Notes under the pieces: model-generated
The model's database searches: none
What the model saw: only the letters and a program-made list of their open reading frames with translations
What the model was told of the DNA's origin: nothing
NCBI GenBank assembly: GCA_964567125.1
Contig: CAZMLC010000108.1
Coordinates: 1 to 7,095, forward strand
Direction: 5' to 3'
DNA: 7,095 nt
DNA from: CAZMLC01 sp964567125
Lineage (GTDB): Bacteria > Verrucomicrobiota > Kiritimatiellia > RFP12 > UBA1067
Made by a program: the position numbers and the translations under genes
Shown: one piece after another, positions 1 through 6,642 of the stretch
How the letters are laid out: every line of letters starts with the position of its first letter
Numbering within the stretch: position 1 is the stretch's first letter

Positions 1-3000
1 TGGATGGCTTCTTCCATTTCGGTGCAGCCGGAACGCCGGAGCAGATCACGGAGAGCAATCGTCTGCTCGCAAAGAAATGGCTGGGTGCCGGAAAAATCTT
101 CATGGCCAGCGTGACGCCCTATTACCGGGGTATGGGGGGCAACTACCGCGTCTACGATTCGCAGGGCGTGGCTGGGCTGGCCAAACAGTGGGAGGGCGCG
201 ATCCGCGACGATGCGACGTGGGTCGAGATGGTGACCTGGAATGACTGGGGCGAGGTCTCATATTTTTGTCCCTTTGGGTCCGCGTACGAAACCGCGCTTT
301 GGAATGGGCATTGGGGCGCCATGCTCTCGCACACCGCGTTGCTGGATGCGAGCCGCTACTACATCGCCTGGTACAAGACGGGTAAGCAACCGGCGATTAC
401 GGAGGATGTTCTCTATTATGCGTTCCGTACCCATCCGAAGGACCTTGCTGTGTCGGGAAAATTGCCGCGCGGCGCCGCGCGCCTTACGGATGAGGTGTTT
501 GTTTCGCTCTTCCTCACTGCACCGGCGCAACTCACCTTCCGCAGCGGTACGACCGTGACGAACGTGATGGCGCAGGCCGGCATTACCCATCTGGCGTTGC
601 CCTTTGCGCCCGGTGCGCAGCGTTTTGTTTTGTCGCGCAACGCGGAGACGATCATCGATAAGACTGCGGAGCACGCGATCTCGGCGACGGATCCCTGGGG
701 CAATTTCAACCTCTTTTCCGGTTCAGCCAAGCCGCTGGCCGTGCGCGTGAAAAACAGCGATGGTGGGCCGCAGATCTGCGTCAACGGCATGCCGATTCCG
801 CCGCGTTTCTTCTGGGGCTCGGAGAACAGCGGACGCATCCCCGTGACGGAGAAATGGGTCGCACACGCCTTTGACTTCACGCTCGACAGCGATGTCGCTG
901 GCAATGGTACGCTGCACTTCCGTTTCGGCAATGACCCCGCAAAGCTCGTTCTGCGCGATCTGCGGATTGTCGATGCGCAGACCGGCGCGGAGGTGCTGCC
1001 GTCAAACAGCTTCGCGGAGGCAGCCGCCTTTCGTAAGAGCTGGTCAGTCTGGCCGACTGGCACCGACAACACGGTCGGTTCGCTCGATTTTGCGGAGGGC
1101 GGCATCGCGATCACGCTGCGTGCGCCTGCAAAGGGCGAGAGGTGGCCGGACTATCACCTGCATTCCGTGTGCGGGCTGACTTTTGCCAAGGGCAGGACCT
1201 ATCGCTGCACCTTCCGCGTGCGTGGCACGACGGGACAGCAGATCACGCCCTGCGTGTATCGCGTGGATGGCGGTGTCCATTCGCGCATCGGCGGGCCAAA
1301 GGGCTCGTTCTACAGCCAAGTGGCTTTGGCGCGCGATGCGGGCGTCAATCTCGTCTCCTTTGCCGCGCCGACCTGCTGGGCTGAACCTGAAAAGATCCAG
1401 GACTGGTTGCCGCTCGATGCGCTCTGCCGGCGCATCATCGCGGTTAATCCGAAGGTCCTGCTGGTGCCGCGCATCGATGCCAACGCGCCGCGCTGGTGGC
1501 AGGAGCGCCATCCTAATGCACGCATGGTCTACGACGGCACGAAGCCCTATCCGGTCGCCTGCGTCTCGGATCGCGCCTATCGCGCGGATATGGCGGCGCA
1601 CCTTGAAAAGCTGGCGCAGCATCTGTGCGAGACCTTTCCCGACCATTTTGCCGGTATCCATCCGTGCGGACAGAACACGGGCGAGTGGTTCTACTACGAT
1701 TCGTGGAAGTTGCCGTTGAGTGGTTACGATTCAGCAACGCGCACCGCGTTCCGCGACTGGCTGAAGCAGCGCGGCGATGCGGCGTGGGCCACAGCCGAAC
1801 CTCCCACGGCGGAGGAGCGTCGCAGCCATCCGAACGGCTTGCTGCGCGACCCGGCACGCGAAGCGCGGCTGATTGAATTCGCCCGCTTCCAGCAGCGCGA
1901 GATGTCGGATTTCGTGGCAGCCCTCGCGGCCGCCTGCAGACGCGCAACCGGCGGCAAGAAACTGGTGCTCTTCTTCTACGGCTATGGCTTTGAATTTCCG
2001 CCGCTGGGCAACGGTGCGCCGACGAGCGGCCACTATGCGCTGGAGCCGCTGTTGGCGAGTACGGACATCGATATCCTCTGTTCGCCGATCTCGTACACCG
2101 ATCGCAACTGGCTTGGCACTGCGCCGGCCATGAGCGCGGCTGAGAGCGTGAAGCGCGCGGGTATTCTCTGGCTGAACGAAGACGATTCGCGCACCTTCCT
2201 CGATCCGCGCAAGCAGGAGCATGTGCAGGAAGGGGGGCTCGTCAACGTCAAGCAGACGCAGCAGGTGATGCTACGCAATACGGCTCAGGCCTCCTTGCGC
2301 GGATTCGGCACGTGGTGGATGGATCTACCTGGACAGGGCTGGTTCAATTCGCCCGAAATCTGGAGTCAGATGGAGCGTCTGCAACCGGTCGATGCGGCCA
2401 TGGCGCAGCGGACAGAACCCTTTACGCCGGAGATCGGTGCGATTATCGACGAGGCGAGCATGTGTCTGCTGACCGGCGGTTCGGCTATTGCTGCGCGTCC
2501 GCTGATTTACGATGCGCGGGCCGCATTGGGACGCAGCGGTGCACCGTACGGGCAATACCTGTTGAACGATATTCTCGCTGGTCGCGCGGCACCGCGCATG
2601 CAGGTTTTCCTGTCGGCCTGGCAGTTGACNNNNNNNNNNNNNNNNNNNNNNNNNNNNNNNNNNNNNNNNNNNNNNNNNNNNNNNNNNNNNNNNNNNNNNN
2701 NNNNNNNNNNNNNNNNNNNNNNNNNNNNNATCTGGGCGACCTATTCGGATGGATCGCCCGCTGTGGCTGTGCGGCGTACGCGTGCGGGATACGATGTTTT
2801 TGTCGGCGTGCCGCAACTGACACCGGAGCTGATCGCCGCGCTGGCCAAGCTGGCGGGCGTGCATCGCTATGCAGCGCCGGGAAATGCGCTGTGGGCGGCC
2901 AATAACCATCTTTCGATCCAGGCATTGGAAACCGGCGCGGTTACGCTGGATGTCGGCTCAAGCGGTGCGGTTTACGATGCGCTCGATGCTGTTAAAATCG

Positions 3001-3065
3001 GCGAGGGACCTTGTGTGAGATTGAACCTTGAACAAGGTGAAGTCCGCGTTTTACGCTGGGAATAA
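1..3065 (+). CDS. Multidomain glycoside hydrolase: GH71-type C-terminal half fused to GH42-like beta-galactosidase-type region (5' partial, interrupted by assembly gap)
   Basis: The frame is open from the left edge (first full codon at base 3, counted as residue 1), so the start is outside the window; the ATG at 102 lies inside a conserved stretch and is not the start. Residues 1 to about 240 resemble the end of GH71 (alpha-1,3-glucanase family): DGFFHFGAAG at the edge, the strand GKIFMASVTPYYRG, the signature TWNDWGEVSY (78-87), then YYAFRTHP and a beta-sandwich beginning LTAPAQLTF. Then VNGMPIPPRFFWG (260-272), the entry motif of GH42-like proteins, is followed by a carbohydrate-binding-like domain (about 275-415) and a TIM barrel starting near FYSQVALARDAGVNLVSF (436). 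QNTGEW (557-562) offers E561 as candidate acid/base, and WLNEDD (723-728) a candidate nucleophile. A trimerisation-like domain (IDEAS at 815-819, GAPYGQYLLND) runs into the gap; the tail (DGSPAVAV, LAGVHRY) is typical of the same family. Domains are recognised by eye; substrate and catalytic residues are inferred. The GH71 catalytic acids are probably off the left edge. Secretion cannot be judged. Confidence 0.82.
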   Translation, partial: DGFFHFGAAGTPEQITESNRLLAKKWLGAGKIFMASVTPYYRGMGGNYRVYDSQGVAGLAKQWEGAIRDDATWVEMVTWNDWGEVSYFCPFGSAYETALWNGHWGAMLSHTALLDASRYYIAWYKTGKQPAITEDVLYYAFRTHPKDLAVSGKLPRGAARLTDEVFVSLFLTAPAQLTFRSGTTVTNVMAQAGITHLALPFAPGAQRFVLSRNAETIIDKTAEHAISATDPWGNFNLFSGSAKPLAVRVKNSDGGPQICVNGMPIPPRFFWGSENSGRIPVTEKWVAHAFDFTLDSDVAGNGTLHFRFGNDPAKLVLRDLRIVDAQTGAEVLPSNSFAEAAAFRKSWSVWPTGTDNTVGSLDFAEGGIAITLRAPAKGERWPDYHLHSVCGLTFAKGRTYRCTFRVRGTTGQQITPCVYRVDGGVHSRIGGPKGSFYSQVALARDAGVNLVSFAAPTCWAEPEKIQDWLPLDALCRRIIAVNPKVLLVPRIDANAPRWWQERHPNARMVYDGTKPYPVACVSDRAYRADMAAHLEKLAQHLCETFPDHFAGIHPCGQNTGEWFYYDSWKLPLSGYDSATRTAFRDWLKQRGDAAWATAEPPTAEERRSHPNGLLRDPAREARLIEFARFQQREMSDFVAALAAACRRATGGKKLVLFFYGYGFEFPPLGNGAPTSGHYALEPLLASTDIDILCSPISYTDRNWLGTAPAMSAAESVKRAGILWLNEDDSRTFLDPRKQEHVQEGGLVNVKQTQQVMLRNTAQASLRGFGTWWMDLPGQGWFNSPEIWSQMERLQPVDAAMAQRTEPFTPEIGAIIDEASMCLLTGGSAIAARPLIYDARAALGRSGAPYGQYLLNDILAGRAAPRMQVFLSAWQLXXXXXXXXXXXXXXXXXXXXXXXXXXXXXXXXXXIWATYSDGSPAVAVRRTRAGYDVFVGVPQLTPELIAALAKLAGVHRYAAPGNALWAANNHLSIQALETGAVTLDVGSSGAVYDALDAVKIGEGPCVRLNLEQGEVRVLRWE
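2630..2729. other. Assembly gap of exactly 100 Ns inside the large glycoside hydrolase gene
   Basis: The run of N counts to exactly 100, the usual placeholder for a scaffold gap of unknown size. The coding frame before it (ending SAWQLT) and after it (starting IWATYSDGSPAV) is the same in these coordinates, and both sides look like real parts of one GH42-like protein. The agreement of frame across the Ns is therefore partly chance, because the true length is not known. In relatives as I recall them, the segment between these two motifs is clearly longer than the 33 residues allowed here, so sequence is probably missing. Confidence 0.97.
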
Positions 3066-3066
3066 T

Positions 3067-3483
3067 TTAATCGTTCTCCAGCCGCTTGCCCATGCTGATC
3101 GTCTCGTCTTCGACAAAGCCGAGCCGGCGATAGAACTCCAGTACTTTGCTGTTCGAGCGTCGGACTTGGAGGTTGATCTTGGGGCAGCCCAGCGCGCGTA
3201 GACGTTTTTCCGCTTCTTCAATGATGAGGCGTCCAAGACCGGTGCGCTGATGGTCAGGATCGACCGCCACGTAGTTCAGCCAGCCGCGATGACCGTCGTA
3301 GCCCACCATGACCGAGGCGACGATCCGATTATTTTCTACGCCGACGAGAAAGAGTTCCGGCTGGCATGCCAGTTTGCGCTGGATGTCCTTGTGTGGATTG
3401 TTTTGCGGAAAAACCAGGTTACAGGCGTGCCAGAGTTGAATCACCGCATCTTCATCGTCAGTACGATAGGTCCGGATCTCCAT
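3067..3483 (-). CDS. ypeA: YpeA-like GNAT family N-acetyltransferase
   Basis: This 138-residue protein is a compact GNAT acetyltransferase, which transfers acetyl from acetyl-CoA to an amine; the natural substrate of YpeA is not known. It resembles Escherichia coli YpeA along its whole length: start MEIRTYR, LWHACNL, the strand YDGHRG (62-67), PKINLQV (101-107) and the closing GKRL. The acetyl-CoA loop is visible as QRTGLG (79-84, pattern Q/R-x-x-G-x-G). FYRRLGF (118-124) is the usual C-terminal GNAT motif. The ATG at 3483 is preferred over an upstream in-frame ATG at 3615 because the family begins there, because AGGA sits eight bases before it, and because the longer form would run into the dehydrogenase gene. 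It is the last gene of the minus-strand cluster and its TAA lies one base from the stop of the convergent glycoside hydrolase gene. No signal peptide, so cytosolic. Confidence 0.9.
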   Translation of the reverse strand: MEIRTYRTDDEDAVIQLWHACNLVFPQNNPHKDIQRKLACQPELFLVGVENNRIVASVMVGYDGHRGWLNYVAVDPDHQRTGLGRLIIEEAEKRLRALGCPKINLQVRRSNSKVLEFYRRLGFVEDETISMGKRLEND

Positions 3484-3490
3484 GTCTTGC

Positions 3491-3499
3491 TTCCTTTCC
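3491..3499 (-). promoter_or_regulatory. Shine-Dalgarno site of the YpeA-like gene
   Basis: The minus strand reads GGAAAGGAA here; AGGA (3495-3492) is followed by eight bases before the ATG at 3483. It decides the start of the acetyltransferase gene and lies in the 20-base gap after the dehydrogenase stop codon. Confidence 0.7.
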
Positions 3500-3503
3500 G
3501 CAT

Positions 3504-4466
3504 TCAGCTCATACCGTTCACGACATTGATCGCGTGGCCGGACTGAAAGGCTTTGATGTTGGCGACCGTGATATCGAGCAGCCGCTGGCGGGCGCGTCGG
3601 GTGGCCCAGGCGCAATGGGGCGTGATGACGATATTCTTCGCATGCAGCAGGGGATTGTCCGGGGAAGGGGGTTCTGTGGAAAGTACATCCACGCCGGCGC
3701 CGGCGATGCGGTCGCTGTTCAGCGCATCCGCGAGATCCTGTTCATTCACGAGTCCGCCGCGGCTGGTGTTCAGCAGAAAGGCGGTGGCTTTCATTTTCAC
3801 GAGATTCTCCGCGCAGATGATGTTTGCGGTGTGCGGTGTCAGCGGACAGTGGAGCGAGACTACATCGGACTGCGCAAAGAGTTCATCCATCGTCACAAAA
3901 CGAACATTCGGGTGTACCTGCGGGTTCGGCGTACGCGTGGCAACGATAATCCGCATGCCAAAGGCCTGTGCGGCTTCGGCAACAGCTTGACCGATGGCAC
4001 CATAGCCGATGATGCCCATGGTTTCTCCATCGAGTTCAATCAGCGGCTTCAATTGAAACGTGATATCCTGACAGCTCGACCAGACCCCGGTCTTGACGGC
4101 CTGATCGTGTATGCCGCACTGCTGGGTCAGTTCCAGCAGGAGGGCCATGGTCATCTGCTGCACTGAGCGCGTGCTGTAGGCCGGCGCATTGCAGACGGGG
4201 ATGCCGCGTTCGCGGGCGGCTTCGCAATCGATCACATTGTAGCCCGTGGCGAGCACGACGATCTGTTTCAGCTTCGGCAGTGCGACGAGGGTTTCGCGCG
4301 TGAGCGGCGTCTTGTTGGTCATGATGATCTCCGCATCGCGGGCGCGTTCAAGGATCAGCGCGTTCGGGGTGCGGTCATAGATCGTCACATCGCCCAACGT
4401 GGCGAGCGTCTGCCACGAAAGGTCGCCGGGATTCATGGTAAAGCCATCGAGGACAACCAGCTTCAT
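3504..4466 (-). CDS. D-2-hydroxyacid dehydrogenase (glycerate dehydrogenase / hydroxypyruvate reductase type)
   Basis: This 320-residue cytosolic enzyme has the normal length and order of the D-isomer 2-hydroxyacid dehydrogenases, which interconvert 2-keto acids and D-2-hydroxy acids with NAD(P)H. The substrate-binding part has LATGYNVID (72-80) and NAPAYST (93-99). The nucleotide-binding fold has GYGAIG (154-159). The catalytic set is complete: Arg236 in NTSRGG, Glu265 in STEPPS, and His284 in PHCAWAT; the last motif is typical of glycerate dehydrogenases. At the end of the second nucleotide-binding strand the sequence is ATRTP (176-180), with Thr-Arg where NAD-specific members have Asp, which suggests that NADP(H) is accepted. 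The ATG overlaps the stop of the beta-helix gene as ATGA, and AGGA lies eight bases before it, so translation is probably coupled. Hydroxypyruvate/glycerate or glyoxylate/glycolate is the most likely substrate pair, but lactate-like substrates are not excluded. Confidence 0.92.
   Translation of the reverse strand: MKLVVLDGFTMNPGDLSWQTLATLGDVTIYDRTPNALILERARDAEIIMTNKTPLTRETLVALPKLKQIVVLATGYNVIDCEAARERGIPVCNAPAYSTRSVQQMTMALLLELTQQCGIHDQAVKTGVWSSCQDITFQLKPLIELDGETMGIIGYGAIGQAVAEAAQAFGMRIIVATRTPNPQVHPNVRFVTMDELFAQSDVVSLHCPLTPHTANIICAENLVKMKATAFLLNTSRGGLVNEQDLADALNSDRIAGAGVDVLSTEPPSPDNPLLHAKNIVITPHCAWATRRARQRLLDITVANIKAFQSGHAINVVNGMS
4463..4466 (-). promoter_or_regulatory. ATGA stop-start overlap between beta-helix gene and dehydrogenase gene
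   Basis: On the minus strand the four bases ATGA hold both the start codon of the dehydrogenase gene (4466-4464) and the TGA stop of the beta-helix gene (4465-4463). An AGGA Shine-Dalgarno site (4478-4475) lies inside the end of the beta-helix coding sequence. This arrangement usually means one mRNA and translational coupling by reinitiation. Confidence 0.85.
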
Positions 4467-6526
4467 TTTTCGATTCCTGCCTGTGAATAGTCAAAGGGCT
4501 TAAAGCCGATCTTTGTGTAGGCCTCATCCGATGCGAAGCGGAAATCGCGCTTGGACGGGTCTTTGAAGCGCGGATTGATCACCAGGCTGTTCGCGTCCTT
4601 GCCCGTAGCCTGCCACTCGGCAAAGGTCATGCCGCGGAAGCGCGGTTCGCCAGTTTCGCAGAACCAGATGTTGCGGTCCCAGACGATCTTGACCTTTTCC
4701 GTGCGATAGCGTTCAAAGGCATCCTGCGGCTTGTCCCAGTAGACGATATTGTTCGTGAAATAGACCGAGGTATGGGGCTCGGTGCGCGTCGTCGCGATCT
4801 GATCCTTGCGGCTGAAGGCGAAGATGTTGTTGCGCACGGTATTCTCCTTGCCGTAATGCTGGTGGAAGCCGCCATCTTTGACGTTGTAGACGAGGTTATT
4901 TTCGATGATCAACCCTTCCGAACCTTCATCCGGATAGATGCCCCATCCGCCGTAGGTATAGGAATCGATGTTGCGGAAGAGGTTGTTCGCCACGCGCGTT
5001 CCGGTCTGCGTGCCCAGCGAATAGAAACCGCCCATGTCGCCGAGCGCGGCCTGTCCGATCAGCTCCACGAGGTTGTAGGAGATTTCATTGCGGAAGCTCT
5101 TGCCGCGGTAACCCCAGTTCCAGCCGATGGAGATGCCGGTGTAGTAGTGGTCGGCGATGTGATTGTGGGTCAGCACATTGTCCGTACCTTCGCCGATCCA
5201 GACGGCTGTACCGGAGGCGTGGAAACGTCCGCCTTGCAGCAGGCTGCAGTTCTTGATGACATTGAAGGCGCTGTTCTTGCGGTTGGGCAGATCGCAGAGG
5301 CGGATGCAGCCGGCGCCGGTGTCCTGGACTGTGCAGCGTTCGATCGTATTGCTGAAGCAGTTGCCGCGGATCCAGATGCCGTATTCGCCGGTGTTCCGGA
5401 TGGTGCAGCGCAGGAAGGAGCAGGCCGTGATGTTGTCGGACAGGATCAGCGCCTCCGTGTTGTTGGCGGCCTGGCAGGGTTCAAACTGAGTAGGACCGGG
5501 CTTATTAAAGTCATCGTTCGGCCGCGCGGTGGAAAGTTGTCCATTGTTCATTTCGCGTGCGCGGCGGGGCGAATCCGAGACTGTGAACTGAATGTGCTTG
5601 AAGACGATGTTCGCGCAGCCGTCCATGGTCATGAGCTGCGTCATGCCGTTGCGCGGGGCTTCGATGCGGGCAAGCGCCATGTTCTCAGTGGGCCGCGGAC
5701 GATAGAAGACCTTGCCTTCCTTGGGCGAGAGGAACCATTCGCCGGGCTCCGTGAAGGCGCTGCGGACATTTTCGATGTAATAGAGCGAATTGGTGCGCCA
5801 GGGATTCCAATGTTTCCAGATGCCGCCCATGGTTTTGAGCGTATTACTGGCGGCATTGAACTCCAGGATCATGCGGCGCGTGGTATCCCAGTTGTGGTGG
5901 ACGACCAGCGCGGCGTAGGGGAGTTCATCGGACGGGATGGCGCGCAGGAGGTCGAGTTCACCGGGCCGGGCGGTCAGATACTGTTCAATGCGGATCGATT
6001 TGTTCGCATTGGTCGTAACGACCTGGCGCAGTGCGGCCGGTGTGAAGAAGTCGGTACGGACCTCGCCGAACTGCCAGTTGGTCTGCGGCTTGGGCCAGCG
6101 CGAGCGAACTGCGCGCTGATTGTTTACAAAGAGCTGTTCGAAGTAGAGTTGCTGATTCGCAAGGCCGGGAAGGGATGCAGACCAGACCGCCTCGCTCTCC
6201 TGCACCCAGTTGGTGATGAGAAAACCGCCGGTGATGACTGTCGCGTCGCGCTGACCTTCATAGATTGTCGAGCGATCTTCAGCGGAGAGCGTGAACGGCG
6301 CGGTGCGTTCATAGCGGCCCTTTTTGAGCGTGACGCGCCAGCCGCGCGTATCGCCCTGTTTGCGGGCTTCGCGGATCAGGTCGCGGGCGCGTTCCAACGA
6401 GGCAAGCGGCTGGCTGCACGTACCGGGATTAGCGTCCGAACCGGACGGATCGAGGTAGAGGTGTTGCGCCTGGAGCGAGCAGGCGAAGACGAGTGCGCCG
6501 AAGCAGAAGGGCAGTATCATTTTCAT
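4463..6526 (-). CDS. Secreted right-handed parallel beta-helix protein, GH141-like
   Basis: The product is 687 residues from the chosen ATG. Residues 1-21 form a signal peptide (Met-Lys start, hydrophobic core LPFCFGALVFA, probable cleavage near LQA-Q), so it is exported. The mature protein opens with LYLDPSGSDANPGT and ASLERARDLIREARKQG, the usual opening of this beta-helix group. A long beta-helix follows with repeated N-rich turns (for example NTIERCTVQDTG, NVIKNCSLLQGG, NLVYNVKDGGFHQHYGKENT). The stretches GDMGGFYSLGTQTGT and GGWGIYPDEGS look like the active-site part of GH141 (members include alpha-L-fucosidase and xylanase); Asp497 and Asp533/Glu534 are candidate catalytic acids by inference. 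The frame is open upstream to 6706, but that extension crosses the gap terminator and is not family-like; another ATG at 6565 would bury the signal peptide. A second ATG at 6520 is possible. There is no Shine-Dalgarno sequence. It is the first gene of the cluster. A polysaccharide lyase activity cannot be excluded. Confidence 0.85.
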   Translation of the reverse strand: MKMILPFCFGALVFACSLQAQHLYLDPSGSDANPGTCSQPLASLERARDLIREARKQGDTRGWRVTLKKGRYERTAPFTLSAEDRSTIYEGQRDATVITGGFLITNWVQESEAVWSASLPGLANQQLYFEQLFVNNQRAVRSRWPKPQTNWQFGEVRTDFFTPAALRQVVTTNANKSIRIEQYLTARPGELDLLRAIPSDELPYAALVVHHNWDTTRRMILEFNAASNTLKTMGGIWKHWNPWRTNSLYYIENVRSAFTEPGEWFLSPKEGKVFYRPRPTENMALARIEAPRNGMTQLMTMDGCANIVFKHIQFTVSDSPRRAREMNNGQLSTARPNDDFNKPGPTQFEPCQAANNTEALILSDNITACSFLRCTIRNTGEYGIWIRGNCFSNTIERCTVQDTGAGCIRLCDLPNRKNSAFNVIKNCSLLQGGRFHASGTAVWIGEGTDNVLTHNHIADHYYTGISIGWNWGYRGKSFRNEISYNLVELIGQAALGDMGGFYSLGTQTGTRVANNLFRNIDSYTYGGWGIYPDEGSEGLIIENNLVYNVKDGGFHQHYGKENTVRNNIFAFSRKDQIATTRTEPHTSVYFTNNIVYWDKPQDAFERYRTEKVKIVWDRNIWFCETGEPRFRGMTFAEWQATGKDANSLVINPRFKDPSKRDFRFASDEAYTKIGFKPFDYSQAGIEK

Positions 6527-6532
6527 GGGGAT

Positions 6533-6561
6533 ATGATAATGAAAGGCCTTCGTGTTGTCGA
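6533..6561 (-). promoter_or_regulatory. Predicted sigma70-type promoter of the beta-helix gene cluster
   Basis: The minus strand has TCGACA (6561-6556, five of six matches to the -35 consensus), a 17-base spacer, and TATCAT (6538-6533, five of six matches to the -10 consensus). Only six bases (ATCCCC) separate the -10 box from the ATG at 6526, so transcription would begin at or within a base or two of the start codon. This fits the absence of a ribosome binding site. Confidence 0.5.
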
Positions 6562-6564
6562 GCA

Positions 6565-6586
6565 TTGCGGTTCGGAGTCTCCGCAA
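6565..6586. repeat. 22-bp inverted repeat upstream of the predicted promoter (candidate operator)
   Basis: The arms TTGCGG (6565-6570) and CCGCAA (6581-6586) are perfect inverted copies around a 10-base spacer. A second perfect palindrome, CGGAGTCTCCG (6573-6583), overlaps the right arm. The site lies three bases upstream of the predicted -35 box, where an activator would bind, and touches the end of the gap terminator. No named regulator family is recognised from it. Confidence 0.35.
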
Positions 6587-6621
6587 AAAAAAGCAGCGAC
6601 GCCGGAGCGTCGCTGCTTTTT
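6585..6621 (-). terminator. Intrinsic terminator of the gap gene
   Basis: The arms at 6593-6602 and 6607-6616 pair perfectly over ten GC-rich base pairs, extended by five A-T pairs. Read on the minus strand the loop is TCCG closed by C-G, a member of the very stable UNCG tetraloops, and the hairpin is followed by eight Ts (6592-6585). It starts 21 bases after the gap stop codon. The opposite strand has five Ts after the hairpin and a CGGA loop, so it may also stop plus-strand transcription, but the stronger design is for gap. Confidence 0.93.
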
Positions 6622-6642
6622 GAACATCGGTTCGAAAAGGGC

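Noticed and set aside
102..104. ATG at 102 as the start of the large glycoside hydrolase
   Set aside because: The frame is open to the left edge and the upstream codons (DGFFHFGAAG, AKKWLGAGKIF) continue the GH71 pattern, so this Met is internal.
1044..1661. A 205-codon minus-strand open frame inside the large hydrolase gene
   Set aside because: No family motifs, very Arg-rich, and antisense to the conserved barrel region; a shadow frame.
3046..3056. GCGTTTTACGC as a terminator for the large hydrolase gene
   Set aside because: The stem is only three to four pairs, lies inside the coding sequence and is not followed by a T-run.
3484..3615. N-terminal extension of the acetyltransferase up to an ATG at 3615
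   Set aside because: It would overlap the dehydrogenase gene by over 100 bases, and YpeA-like proteins begin at MEIR, where a Shine-Dalgarno site is present.
3366..4166. A 266-codon open frame on the plus strand across the dehydrogenase and acetyltransferase genes
   Set aside because: It lies antisense to two well-supported enzymes with complete active-site motifs and shows no domain of its own.
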